From assembly GCA_033297205.1 (NCBI GenBank), contig MU859249.1, positions 1 through 64,000 on the forward strand: a DNA stretch of 64,000 bases, written 5' to 3'. Positions within the stretch are counted from its first letter, which is position 1. The number at the start of each line of letters is the position of its first letter. The position numbers and the translations under genes were made by a program. The notes beneath the pieces are model-generated. The model was not told the DNA's origin and did no database searches. It worked only from the letters and a program-made list of their open reading frames with translations. Positions 1 to 12,800 of the stretch are shown in pieces. This DNA is from Pseudoneurospora amorphoporcata. Lineage: Eukaryota > Ascomycota > Sordariomycetes > Sordariales > Sordariaceae.

Positions 1-998
1 ACCGTTGCAATAAGCAGTTAGCAGTCCCAGTATGTGCCTGCAAATAATGCACCCAGCTGGCTGTGCAATAAGTAGGGTTTTAGCATTAGGGGGGGGTTGC
101 AATAGCTAGGGTAATCACTGTATCGCGTGGACGCTGTGGGTTCGGGTTACTGTCTCGGAAGTCCTTGGTTTCTGGCCGCCATGAGGTGACAGAGAATGGA
201 GAATTCCGAGTTTTAAAACACAAAGGCAACACGGGCAGGAGATGGAGAATAATCGTGAGGAGAAGATGATGGAGGTTTGGATGTTGTTGAGGTTTGAGTT
301 GAGTGTGCGGAGAAATTGCAAAGACAACGGAGAAAGGAATTGGCGGTTGAACGATGCAGATTCAGATGGCCCCCCATCTTTGTGTCGTGGTGAACCCGTT
401 CAGAGCTGTTAGGGTCTTAGCCCAGTTGGCGATCACGTCTTGCATGAGATGATAAAACCACCCAGGCGAGGAAGGAAGCATGCAGTGCAGTTGTCAAAAT
501 TTCCCGTCTGCATGCTCGCTGCAGTGAGTACCTGCGCGCCTTCCTATCCAAACATTGGTGATCGTCTTCACGACGAATAAAAATGGAAAGTGGAATGAAG
601 AGTGGGACGAAGGGTCACAAACGGGGCAGGAACGTTGAGGCAATTTTTGGCTGGTCCTTCCAATGGCTGGGCTGCTATACTTGCCAACTTCCCTGAATGG
701 AAGTTTCCCTTTTCAATCCGCTTTGCTGGGAGGGACTGAGTCTGCCGTCCGGCGTCCAGATTTTTGAGCTTCCACTTTTGCTTCCACTGACAGCTTAGTT
801 CACAGAGGCGATCCCATTTCAACATCCCGGCCCAGCGCCTCCAGCACCACCGTGACAGCAAACAGCAGCAGCGTCGGAGATGAGACGACGACAAACGGAA
901 TCGAGCAAAACGGCGACACGTGCAGACTGCAGGGAATGATGTGGCGTTTCTTGGTCTGGGAGATGGCATCATGATCCGACATTTTCCATGATCAAATC

Positions 999-1007
999 TT
1001 ATCAGAT
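999..1007 (-). promoter_or_regulatory. SreA/SRE-type GATA site upstream of the siderophore monooxygenase
   Basis: The plus strand reads TTATCAGAT, the reverse complement of ATCWGATAA, the extended GATA site of the fungal iron repressors (Aspergillus SreA, Neurospora SRE, Histoplasma SRE1). It lies about 1.9 kb before the monooxygenase start. It is part of a 17-bp word that recurs exactly at 5017-5033 upstream of the NRPS gene. Confidence 0.6.
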
Positions 1008-1513
1008 CATCAGATATTGTGCCGCAGGGTGCTCCAGAAAAGGCTAAAGACGTGCCCATTGCCGAACCATTGGACGAGTTTCCCCACAACGTCGGGTTGG
1101 ACCAAACAAGCCAGTGCGGATGGAGGTGAGTCAAATTTTTATCCCACTGTGTGTGAAGGTGTGGATGAGGACTGAGGAGACTGCAGAGTCGATAGTTCAG
1201 GGGGGTGCATTTGACAGAGGGCGAGAGAGACATTTTCAGCTCTGATGTACTCTCGTCTCTTCACTTACAAGATTCAGCGTGGCGGACTGGTGACCTGGAG
1301 GTGAGTAGGCATTCGAGACTGATGCTGTTCAGACTTTAGAGTGTTGACTTTACAATAGCTTCGATGGTCAATATTAGTGACAGTCCTGAAACATCCGAAA
1401 GGCAGATCTCCAAAGTCCAAAGAACCGAAACGGACAATGAACGTTTGACGCAATCCTTGGAAAAGAACAAAAAAGGCGGACCTCACAGTGCAACCCCACT
1501 CCACCATGGTCCG

Positions 1514-1522
1514 ATCTGATAA
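1514..1522 (+). promoter_or_regulatory. SreA/SRE-type GATA site upstream of the siderophore monooxygenase
   Basis: Perfect ATCTGATAA on the plus strand, about 1.4 kb before the monooxygenase start. It is one of three such sites in this upstream region, which fits iron-dependent repression by an SRE-family GATA factor. Function is inferred from the motif only. Confidence 0.6.
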
Positions 1523-1674
1523 GCATTGTTTTTTTTTTTCTCACCTGCCCATTTTCCTCCCCATCCGGCGTCGTGCCAGCCCTTCTTTTTCAGTTTAGCC
1601 GCCCAACCCATGTCCGCTGTTCGAGACGGACTCGGGCCATGAGTGGTCGAAATCAAATCCCACATGGATCCATC

Positions 1675-1683
1675 TTATCTGAT
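1675..1683 (-). promoter_or_regulatory. SreA/SRE-type GATA site upstream of the siderophore monooxygenase
   Basis: The plus strand reads TTATCTGAT (ATCAGATAA on the minus strand), about 1.2 kb before the monooxygenase start. A plain GATAA follows at about 1689 on the other strand, giving a small GATA cluster with the site at 1514. Confidence 0.6.
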
Positions 1684-2904
1684 CCGAAGATAACGCCGAT
1701 GCCGCACTGACCCATCCCTGGACCGAACTTGGCGCACCCACTTTGGCAAGGTAGAAAAACGGGCAAGAAGCGGGTCTTGGCAGCAATTGGCCAACCATCT
1801 GTCATGCTGGAATGAACAAGTTTCCAACCCCTCCATTGTGGTGGCTACGCTACCTAAACAACCCCACCATTCTCCATCCAAAACCATCAACCCGCCCCCA
1901 GCAGGATTGTACCGTCACAACTTGAAGCTCACAGCCACACGGTCAACCCGCACCGACTGCTGCCATCCATCGATCGAGAAGCGACGAGTCCCATCACGAT
2001 ACGAAGATGCCGCCGTCCTGGGCTAACACCATGTCCCCAAAACTAAACTGCTAGGCACGATGACGGGAAGGTGGGACACGGGAAAAAATCACCATGACCA
2101 GAAACGGCCGTAGGTCAAGCTGCCGTCTTCGAGTCCCCGCAGTCCAACGTCGGAATCATGCCATGGATTGCACCACAGCACGGATGGAGCTCCCGCACCC
2201 CGGCCAGCATGACCCGGTAAACACCACCGACGGCAGCGCGTCTCTTGGCCCAGCTTTGCCCGTCCCCTCCCAGCAGCAGCAGCAGTGTACGGCTTCGGTT
2301 CGTCCCCGACGCGAACAAGGCGCAGAGCGGTACACTAGAGAAGCGCAACATGGGATACTGTAGTGGGAATGGTGACACACGGGGTCAAGAAGAGCGGGCC
2401 AGCCGAGAAATAAACCACGAGCGGAATGGAGTCACTTCTAATACACGGTATGTTACCTTTGAGCTACCCTCCTTGCTTCCAATTGCCTCCCCTGGTCCAA
2501 GATCAACAAGCCTCTTCTCTATCAAAAACGGCCGCCTCTGCCACCTTTCCCACTCCCTCTTCCCTTCCTTCCGCTCTCGTATACCGCCTCCATCATCTAA
2601 CGCAATTGAACACCACCTCTTCCCGCTTTTCAACTCTACAAATTGCGTCAATATTTTTGACGTACCAACGTGGGCAACACCGTCCCTGACACCTGCATGT
2701 GCAGTTGGAGTTAACCCGTGGATCCATTGCAGCTAGCTACCTAGTTACACAGACGTTATACGCCAATAAACATAATTCCCCGCAGCCAGCTACACCGGGA
2801 ACGCCCAAGCTCCACCGTTACTCAGCCGCCATCATCCCGTCATCCCGTCCTCGATACATAATAGAACCACACACCCGGAGTCAACAGATTTGAAAAGAAA
2901 AGAA

Positions 2905-4596
2905 ATGTCGCCTCACTGCTGTAGCAACATCATGGATGACTCCTCCTCCGTCTCGTCCAGCACCTACACCTCGGAGCCCGTGGTCAATGGCGTGAATAAC
3001 GCTTCTGCTGCTGCCGCCAGCCAATACAAGAACTTCTCCAAGAGCCGTCACTTGAGGCCTACCCCCTCGGATGAGATCCACGACCTCGTCTGCGTGGGCT
3101 TCGGCCCCGCCAGCATTTCGGTCGCCATTGCTACGCACGACGCCATCGAGGCCGGCAAGCTTTCGGAGCCGCCCAAGGTTCTCTTCCTCGAGAAGCAGGC
3201 TGACTTTGCCTGGCACGCCGGCATGCTCCTTCCCGGAGCTAAGATGCAGATCTCCTTCATCAAGGACCTCGCCTCTCTGCGCGATCCCCGCTCCCACTTC
3301 ACCTTCCTCAACTACCTTCACCAGAATGAGCGCCTGGTCGATTTCATCAACCTCAGCACCTTTACCCCTGCGAGAGTCGAGTTCGAGGATTACCTTCGCT
3401 GGTGCGCGCGTCATTTCGATGACGTGGTAAGATACCAGACCGAGGTTGTTGCTGTTGAGCCTGTTCAGTCCTCCGGGCCTAACAAGCTCTTCACTGTCAC
3501 CTCACGCAACATCGTTACTGGCGACATCACCACCTACCAGGCTCGCAACGTCTTGCTTGCTCTCGGCGGCCAGGCTTCCATTCCCAAGTCTCTTCCCCAG
3601 AACCATCCCCGTGTTATCCACTCGAGCCAGTACGCCAGCGTGGTTCCCAAGCTCCTTAGCGACCAGTCCGCTCCCGTGCGCGTGGCTGTTCTCGGCGCTG
3701 GCCAGTCGGCGGCCGAGATCTTCAGCAACGTTCAGAACCTTTACCCCAACTCCAAGACTTGGCTGATTATGCGCTCCGAGTTCATGAAGCCTTCTGATGA
3801 TTCGCCCTTGTACGTATTTTTTGGTCTTTCATTCTTTTTTTCGAGCACAGACAACTAACAATTTTGTACTAGCGTCAACTCCATCTTCAACCCCGAATTC
3901 ATTGATACCATCCACTCCCGCCCATCGGCCTACCGCTCGCACTTCCTCGCCGACGCCAAGGCCACCAACTACGGTGTCGTCCGCCTCGAGCTCATTGAGC
4001 ACCTCTACGAGGTCATGTACCACCAGCGCCGCGTGCTCGGCACCGACGAGACGCAGTGGCCCCACCGTATCATGGCCGGGCGCAAGATCGTCTCGGTTTC
4101 CGACAAGGGTGATGAGCTCAAGATCAAGGTCGGCCGCTACTTCTACGGCGAAGAGGAGACTGCCACCGACGGACCCATTGTGGATGAGGAAACGCTTGAT
4201 GTCGACGTGATCATCTGCGCTACTGGCTACCAGCGCGTGGCGCACGTGGATATGCTTAAGCCCACGTGGCCGCTGTTGCCCGAGGCTGATGCGGCGCTGG
4301 TCGCTGAGACTGTCAAGGGGTCCAAGGACAGGTGGTTCGTTGAGGGCGAGGAGAAGAGCTTGAGGGTGTTGGAGGCGAACCGCGATTACTCGGTCAAGTT
4401 TGGAGAGGGCAAGGTTGCACAGGGCAGCGGCATCTGGTTGCAGGGGTGCTGTGAGGGAACTCATGGTGTAAGTTTTTTTGCCCCTGATGACTTTGGATAC
4501 ATAAAAGCTAACAAGTGATAACAGTTGTCTGATACCCTTCTTTCGGTTCTGTCTACACGGTCTGGCGAGATCGTCAAGTCGATTTTCGGTGCTTAA
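2905..4596 (+). CDS. sidA: L-ornithine N5-monooxygenase (siderophore biosynthesis)
   Basis: Exons 2905-3809, 3873-4467 and 4525-4596 encode 523 residues. The introns have GTACGT/TAG and GTAAGT/CAG ends and restore the family reading (DDSPFVNS, then THG-LSDTL). The enzyme hydroxylates the side-chain nitrogen of ornithine with FAD, NADPH and O2, the committed step to hydroxamate siderophores. Visible motifs are the FAD-binding GFGPAS at 65-70, the NADPH-binding GAGQSAA at 264-270 and the ATGY motif near 418-421, all typical of the SidA/PvdA/IucD family. The start is the first ATG in frame; the open frame begins 15 bases earlier only at a TTG. It lies head-to-tail with the ferrichrome-type NRPS, whose hydroxamate building block it initiates. 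In Neurospora the gene is called omo (from memory). Three upstream SRE-type GATA sites suggest repression by iron. Confidence 0.95.
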
Positions 4597-5016
4597 ATAA
4601 GGGGGGGAGCATAGCGGATGATACCATGGTGTGCTTGTGTCATAGCGAGAGCGATTTCTTTTACATGTCTGTCTGTCTGAATATCTGGAACGGAAAAATA
4701 CCTTTGGTGGTGGGATTTATATGGTTTTTCGGCAGGAAGAATTTCCTCATGGCACTCTACTTCTTTGCCTTCTAGGTACATAATTCTCCGTTGATTTTTG
4801 GTCATGGTTTTTTTTGACATAGCCTAGTTTTGCAGTTTGAATGCATGCCAAAAATAACATTGGATATACCCTTTTTGGAGATACCTAGCAGGTATTTGGT
4901 CAATTGGTTTTTCTGGTCTTGCAACAACATTTTTTGTTATCACTCAATCTGCAGGTTGGTGGTGTTTCAACTTTCAACAAACCTCGCGCGATTTTCACGT
5001 GCGTGCGCGCGCGCGA

Positions 5017-5025
5017 TTATCAGAT
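5017..5025 (-). promoter_or_regulatory. SreA/SRE-type GATA site upstream of the NRPS
   Basis: The plus strand reads TTATCAGAT, about 1.8 kb before the NRPS start. The extended word from 5017 to 5033 is identical to that at 999-1015 upstream of the monooxygenase. On the minus strand it reads as two ATCTGAT copies eight bases apart, the second completing ATCTGATAA. Confidence 0.6.
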
Positions 5026-5115
5026 CATCAGATGGGAAAAATTGCGGGAATTGATTGGAACGGCCGGGGCCCGGGGGGGACGGGAGGGTCTAACGGATCA
5101 ATGGCCGATGATCGG

Positions 5116-5124
5116 ATCAGATAA
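5116..5124 (+). promoter_or_regulatory. SreA/SRE-type GATA site upstream of the NRPS
   Basis: Perfect ATCAGATAA on the plus strand, 99 bases after the site at 5017 and in the opposite orientation. The pairing matches multi-site SRE-regulated promoters known in other ascomycetes; binding here is inferred. Confidence 0.6.
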
Positions 5125-6801
5125 AAAAAATCAAAATCTCGACACCCGGGGTTCGGAGAGTTTCGTTGGAAATTAAATACTACAGTAGAACACGCGACGG
5201 ACGGGACGAAAACGATGTCAACCCGAATTCCGTTCGAGGTCGACGACGGTGGGCGGTGGGCGGACGGTGAGTGGTGGTGGTGGGTACATAAGGTATGTAC
5301 TTGGTAGGAAGTCAAAACGGAGGCCGTGATGGTTTGCAATCCAATGGCTCCAGAGAATGGAAGATGCCGACGGCGGCGGCGGCGGGGGTCGTGGGGGCCC
5401 CACCTTACCATCACCATCACCATATAACCCCGGCCCGGGTTTGTCGTCGTTAATGACGCAAACGAGATAGACAAGCGGGCGACACAGCGGAGCGGCAACG
5501 AGGGCGTTTTGTGCCCGGGTGTGAGATGGGAGATGGTGGCTTGATCCCGTCGTGAGAGTGGAAGACTGCTCGTCGGAATCTTCTGAGAGGGAACGAGACG
5601 GGAAGGAGCGTAAGGGGAAGTATTTAGGGGAACTCGTGAGGTTCTAGTGTACTCGCTTTTTAACATGTCGTAGTCGATGGATGGATGGTGATCTTGTTCA
5701 AACCAAAACCAACCAGTGTTGCAGCTGGAGATGCTGAATGGCTTAAGCTAGTGGATCGATCAACGTGACGCAAAAACAAAAAAAAAAGGTCACGCAGGTA
5801 CAATTCCTGGTAGATGAAGGACTGCACGATGCTACTCTGAGTTCTAAAGTTTCCGTGGTGGAAAATCTCGAGTGAGGAAGACAAGCAAGAAAACCCGAGC
5901 TGGAAAGAAAAAAGTAAAATCAGCAAGCGCGGGAGGAATGGAAACACGAGCCAAGAAAAGACCTGCATCGACCGGCGGCCGGAGTAACGGCCCCTCTTCA
6001 TTTTGGATACCGAACTCGGCCCGGACCCGGGCCCGGAGAAAACACGGGACGGCAGCTGTGTGCATACGACACGGAAGGAACATATGCGGATGTGTTTCGG
6101 AGAGGAAGACGCAATTTCCGGTAACCGGCAAACAAGGGAGGAGCGAGGACTGTACTGTGTGGTTGCATCGCAACTTGCAAGTTTCGAGCGATGCAGCTCC
6201 ACAGAGATTTCTTATCGAGCTTATCGCCGCCAAAGGATGCCGCCATCCAACATCACGTCGTCTTCCATCTCTTCCACTTTTGCAACAAACATCGTGACTC
6301 CGACGTCGTCTACCACAGATAGCACGGATCTACACCCGCCGTCCGCTTGGGACTCTTTCGAGTTCAGTGGTAGTGTACACATCACCTCAAACTGCAACGT
6401 TGAACGTCTTTTCATGTCGTCGGCCGCTGACCAATGATTCTTGACAGAAATCAAATCATTCACCATCAACTGGTAATGAAACTGCCTTGATTTCCAAGCA
6501 CCACCAATTACCAACATCAGAAGTAGCGAATGGGATTGACGCCTAAGGGACTTGAGTTGACGTTTCGGGCATATCAGTCTACATCTCATCAACTGTCACC
6601 AACTGTACTTAGGACGCCTGATTGCCCGCTCATTGGACGGTCTTTCACTATCACTTACAGCAGCCTCCCATTCCGGTTATCCCACTACACCCACTGCACC
6701 ACCGCTACAAACGATCGTTATCGGGGATAATAAGTGCTGAATAGCCTCATCACCAATAGCACATCACATCAACAACAAACGGCCTAACCACCTAGCCCAC
6801 A

Positions 6802-9800
6802 ATGGCAACTGTCGACCAAAACCCAGATATTGCCCTTTCCATCGCTAACCACCCGCCAACAAGACTCCCAGGTCCCAGTCTCCTTCATCATCTCGTACAA
6901 CACGGCTCCGAAACAAGAGACAATCATGTGCCCGCCGTTGACTATCTCGCCCCTGATGGCTCCCGGATCTCATTGTCATACCACGAGCTGCATCGAAGAT
7001 CTGATGCCTTGGCAGCCAGGATATCGTCCCTCGCCGGGCCGGTGACAGACGACAACACTCAACTGATCGTTCCAGTCCTCATCCCCCAATGTCCAGATTT
7101 GTACATTACCCTGTTGGCAATCCTGAAAGCCGGAGGAGCTTTTTGCCCGCTTAACCTCGATATTCCCCTGGAAAGAGCAAAGTTCATTCTCAACCAAGTC
7201 TCGGCTGCCTTGATCATCACCACTCCGGAACTGGCCGAGAAGGTACCGGAAAACGAGACGGGGAAGCAGCTTCTCATACTCACAAAAGACGTCTTCACAT
7301 CCACAGAGACGGTCCAACATAGGCGACCAACGCCAAATAACCTAGCCTATGTCATGTACACGTCCGGCTCGACAGGAACTCCCAAAGGTGTACCCATCAC
7401 CCATGACGCTGCCACTCAGTCTTTGCTAGCCCATGACCGACACATTCCCGACTTCTCACGGTTCCTTCAGTTTGCTGCACCAACTTTTGATGTCTCAGTG
7501 TTTGAGATATTCTTCCCGCTGTTCAGGGGAAAGACACTCGTGAGCTGTAACAGGTCGGCCATGCTCAATGATTTGCCTGGGGTCATCAATGAGCTAGGTA
7601 TCGACGCTTGCGAGCTCACGCCATCGGTTGCTGCGAGTTTGTTGCGCAAGAGGGAGCATGCGCCCGGTTTGAAGCTGCTTCTGACCATCGGTGAGATGCT
7701 TACGCAACCCGTCGTCCGCGAATTTGGTGGTGACGATACAAGGAAGAGTATTCTCTGGGGAATGTACGGTCCAACCGAAGCAGCTATCCACTGCACTGTT
7801 CAGCCCGCCTTTGCTGCCGAGTCCGTCCCCGGCCTAATAGGCTTCTCCTTCGACACTGTCTCCTCGTTTATCATTGCTATACCAGAAGAGGGAGACGATG
7901 ATGCCTCACAAATCAAGGTCGTTCCCATAGGCGAGGTTGGCGAGCTCGCCATCGGCGGCCATCAACTAGCACCATGCTACCTCAACCGTCCAGAAGACAC
8001 AGCCGAAGCCTTCGTTTCCCACCCGGCTTACGGTCTGCTCTACCGCACAAAGGACAAAGCCCGCATGCTTCCCGATGGCACCATGCAATGTATGGGTAGA
8101 ATTGGCGACGGCCAAGTCAAACTCCGCGGTCAGCGCATCGAGCTTGGAGAAATCGAACATGCTGCATTGCGTGCTCCAGGATGCCACTCCGCTTTCGCAG
8201 CCGTGATTAAGGGAATCCTCGTCCTCTTTTGCGCCGTCGACTCTGTCGATTCCATGTCCACTACCAAGATCGAAGAGTCCTGCAAAGCCTGGCTACCCGG
8301 GTTCATGGTCCCCGGCGACATTATCGTCATGAAGGAGTTCCCTCGCCTGGCATCAGGCAAAGTGGACAGAAAAGGACTGGTGGCTGAGTATGAATCCATG
8401 CAGGCTAGTGGACAGCCCAAAGAAAAAGAGTTCAGGGATGAGAAGGAGAGGCAGATTTATGTGCTGGTGCGGAATATCTTGGGACTTGTCGTGCACCCCA
8501 CTCAGAGTCTCATGCATGCGGGCATGGATTCTTTGCGTGCTATTAAGCTTGCCAGCGCATTGGGAAAGGCGATGGGGGTGGCGATTGGTGCAAATGAAAT
8601 TCTGGGAGCTAGGACGATAAGAGCGCTGAGGGAGGTGGTTAGGGATCTTCAGGCTGAGAGCACAAACGACAGGGATAACGATGGAGAGGAGATGAGGAGG
8701 TATCAGCCGGCTGAGATTGTGGCCAACAACAAATTGCTGCTGGATGGACGGCTAGAGGATATCGAGGCTGTGCTGCCCTGTACGCCACTCCAAACTGCAA
8801 TGTTGTCCGAAACGACTGCCAACCCGAGAGCATACTGCAATTGGTTGAAGCTCAAGTTTCCCGAGGGTTGCACGGAGATGGATGTCCGGTCGTGGTTTCT
8901 TCGGCTGGCGGAGTCGAACGAGGCCCTGAGGACTGGTTTCGTTCACCATGGCGGCCAATTCCAGCAGGTCATCTTCAAGTCCCTCGACGACGACTCCCTG
9001 ATTTCAGTGGCCGGCGATGTTGCGGCCGAGTTTTCTTTCGTTGGCGATGAAGACTTCCTCCGCCCTTTCCGGATATTTTTCTCACCTCCTTCAGCGACAT
9101 CACGCATCAAGGCACTCCTCCAAATTCACCATGCCATCTACGACGGCTGGTCAACAGACCTCCTCGTCTTCGACCTTCACTCCTTGATCGACGATGCCAC
9201 CCCAAATCCCCGCCCAGCCTTCCGAGCCGTCACGGAATACTACCACTCCGCCGCCTACCGCCGCGCTTGCAACTCGGCCCGCGAGTTCTGGGCTCAACAC
9301 CTTGCTGATTACCAGCCTCCTTCAATTCCGGAACTGCGACCCGACATGGCTCTCCCTTCAACCGTTCAGTCCCACTCCGTCCATCTTCCCTCTCTTTCTC
9401 CCCATCATGTCAAGTCCGTCCTTCGCGAACTGGATTGTACGCCACAAGTCCTCTTCCAAGCTGCATTAGCTTGGCTATGGGGTGTTTATGTTGGAAGTCA
9501 AGACGTGGTCATCGGCACTGTAACATCGGGAAGAACCATTCCAGTGCCAGGCATCGAGGAAATTTTCGGGCCTTGCATTGCTACGGTGCCGCTGAGGACG
9601 GATCTGGCAGGTGTAAGGACGGTGAGGGATCTACTAGGAAGTGTTCAGACGGTGGGTAGGGAGGTGGTGAGACATGGCGTTTTGCCACTAAAGGAGATCA
9701 AGAGGGTTGCAGGGATCAGGGCTGGACAGAGTCCTTTCGAGGTACTTTTTGTGTACCAGGAGACACTCGACAACTTGACTGGAAGGGATGCGGATAAAGG

Positions 9801-12800
9801 CGGAAAGGAAAAGGTTGTGGAGCTGGAACAGGGACGGGACTGGCTCGAGACGAAACTTCTCGTCGAAGTCGAGCCTCAACAGGGTGGGTACGATCTGGCG
9901 CTCACGTACCACACCGATGCGTTTACGGAGGCGCAAATGGCCGTCTTGGGGGAGCAGTTGAGCGTTCTTGTTCAGGCTATGCTGGACAGCTTCGACACGG
10001 AAGTATCTTCTCTCAAGAAGGTCTTCCCAAGGAACTTGTTGTCAGCCTACAACGAACGGCCAAAGACGCTTGAAGGCGTGCCGGATTTGGCAAAGGCTGT
10101 TGAGGCGGCTGTTGAGAGAAACCCTGATCAGGAGGCACTTTGCTTTGCTGAACGGATTTGGGAAGATGGTATCGTGGAAGCGAAGAGCGTGAGCTATCGG
10201 GAGCTGACTGCCATGGCCAACAAAATTGCCTGGTTGCTGAAAAGTCAAGGGATGGAGGAGGGAGACATCGTGGCGATTGTTATGGAGAAGTCGGTGCTTC
10301 TTTATGCGGGGATACTGGCGATTCTCAAGACTGGGTGCGCGTATCTGCCTTTGCTACCCAGTACGCCGGTGGAGAGGGTCAAAACCGTCTTTGGGCAGGC
10401 TGGTGTTCGGCATTGTCTGGTTGATTCCGATTCCAAGGTGGAGCTCAAGGAGATTATTGGACAGGTAGAGTTCATTGACCTCGAGACTGCTGAGCTGGAC
10501 GGTTTCTCCGACGAAAACTTGGACACTCCAGTTGACCCCTCCCGCATCGCATACATCATCTACACCTCCGGCTCCACCGGCGTACCCAAAGGCGTCTGCG
10601 TCACTCAACTCAACATCGTTAGCAACTTGGACGTCTTATCTCGGATCTACCCATCCACCCCCGGCACATCCCGACTCCTCCAGTCCTGCTCCCAGGCCTT
10701 CGACGTCTCAGTCTTCGAGATCCTCTTCGCCTGGACGCAATCCATGACCCTCTGCTCCGGCACAAACGACGTACTCTTTGCCGACCTCGAGCGCTCCATC
10801 CGTTCACTTGGAATCACCCACCTCTCCATGACGCCCACCGTCGCCTCGCTCGTGTCCCCCGAAAACGTCCCAAAGGTGGAATTTTTGGTCACGGCGGGAG
10901 AACCCATGACCCCCGCGGTAGCAAGCAAGTGGCACAAACAGTTATGGCAAGGTTACGGACCTTCGGAGACTACCAATATCTGCTCCGTCAAGAGGATGGT
11001 TATCCCTCCCCGTCATAGGATCCGACATTTGGGATTTACGTTTCCCAACACCAGCGCGTTTGTGGTGTATCCTGATACCGATACCGAATCCGGTAAACTC
11101 GAGCTGGTTCCCATAGGCGGGTTCGGCGAGCTTTGCTTCGGTGGAGATCAGGTCGTCAAGGGCTACCTGGGACAGGATGAGCTGACAAGCGAAAAGTTTG
11201 TGGTCCATGAGGAGTGGGGAAGGGTGTATAGGAGTGGTGATTTGGGTAGGATGTTGGCTGATGGTAGTTTGGTGATTTGGGGAAGGGCGGATGAGCAGGT
11301 TAAGCTCAGAGGGCAGAGGGTGGAGTTGGGTGAGGTTAATGCTGCTGTGCAGGCGGCTGCTGAGGTAGGTGCTGGACATAAGTCGGCGGTGAAAGCGGCT
11401 GGCGTGGAGGAAGAAAAGGCGGTCGAGTGCGCGACGCTGTTCTTCAAGTCGGCGAAAGGAGCCACTTCTTCCACTGGCTCAGGGCAAGGGCAAATTGTCA
11501 GCTTTTTCGTCCCTGATACCCATGGCCGCCACGAAACAACATTCCAGATGCTCGAACTCGACCATGTCCTCAAAAGCAAAATCCGCTCCATCTTCCAATC
11601 CGTCGAGGCACGGGTACCAAGCTACATGATCCCCTCGTTCATCATCCCTCTCTCCAAGCTCCCCATCACAGCATCGGGCAAACTCAACCGGCGCCTGCTC
11701 GAAGAGAGCTTCACCTCTTTAACCCAGGAGTACCTCGCCGCCGCTAGTCCTTCCATTGGCTCTGGCTCCAGCGACAACGATGATGATGATTACAGCGGGG
11801 AGTGGTCAGAAACCGAGAGCAAGGTCGCAGAAATTGTTTACCGCATCTTTGCGGTTGACAGGAGTAGTGTGCAAAGATGGACGCCCCTCACGGCTTTTGG
11901 GCTCGACTCCATTTCTGCTATTGAGCTTTCCAAGCAGCTTGCTGCGAACCTTGGTGGTAAGCGTCTTGCCATTTCGGCGATCCTCCGAAATGCTACTGTT
12001 GCGAGAATCGCGTTGGCTATGTCGGAGTCAATCTCTTCCGGGTCCGCGGTAATGACACCAGCGGAAGGGGGAGCGGAAGCGGATGCGGATACGGAGAAGG
12101 AGAAAGTCTTGGAGCCGTTGGTTCCTGAAGAGCTTGCACTGGCTGTTATGAAGCGGTTCGCAGAGAATGGAAAGAACGCGGAAAAGGTGTTACCTTGTAC
12201 ACCGCTCCAGGAGGGCATGCTTGCTGCGTCTGTTGGGCGCGGACGCGGGGCGTACGTAAACAAGATGCTGCTGAAGCTCGGAGCTGTCTGTGATGTGGAA
12301 CCCTTGAGAAGGTCATGGGCGAAGGCTTGTCAGAGGCAGGGAATTCTGAGAACGGCTTTTGTGTCCACTGAGGACTCGGAGCGGCCGATGATTCAGGTTG
12401 TGTTGGAGGCTGGCAGTTGGGAGGTGCCATGGTTGGAGTTTGATGTTTCTTCATCTGACGACTTGGATAAGGTCATTGCGAAGCATGTTTCGACACTGTC
12501 TGAACCGGTCGACTCCTTTGAACCGCCTATTTCGCTTGCGATTATTAGAGGGAGCGGTGAAGAGAACAAGTTCTTGTCGTTCATCTGCCACCATGCTCTC
12601 TACGACGGCGTGGCTATTCAGCGCTTGCTCTTTGAAGTGGAACATGTCCTTGTCGGCAATGGCGTTGAGCTACCTCCAGCGCCAGAATATGAGCCCTTTC
12701 TCCGCGAGAGCCTGGCGCTGGCGCGGGCACCGGAGACCCAGACGTTCTGGAAGGAGCAGCTTAGCGGGTTGCGTCCCCGTTTACTAACCAAATCATTCCG

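Larger units (their letters stand above)
1..2904. other. Intergenic region and probable long upstream/leader region of the ornithine monooxygenase gene
   Basis: No convincing protein gene is seen here; the open frames are low-complexity or lack start context and splice sites. The stretch is best read as the regulatory region of the monooxygenase gene. It holds three perfect ATCWGATAA sites (annotated separately), a CCAAT box near 2762, and a long pyrimidine-rich stretch (about 2460-2640) typical of Sordariales leaders. A six-codon upstream ORF (2696-2713) would lie in the leader if transcription starts before it. That a transcript starts this far upstream is inference. Confidence 0.5.
4597..6801. 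other. Intergenic region between monooxygenase and NRPS genes
   Basis: This 2.2-kb stretch has no supportable gene. It contains the monooxygenase 3' end and the upstream region of the NRPS, with two perfect ATCWGATAA sites at 5017 and 5116, a short GC-alternating run near 5000-5015 next to the first site, and CCAAT words near 6509 and 6756. The NRPS leader appears long. Confidence 0.5.

Noticed and set aside
568..1233. A 221-codon minus-strand open frame before the monooxygenase gene
   Set aside because: It is low-complexity and Cys/Ser/Arg-rich with no family signature or splice structure; the region is better explained as upstream regulatory DNA with GATA sites.
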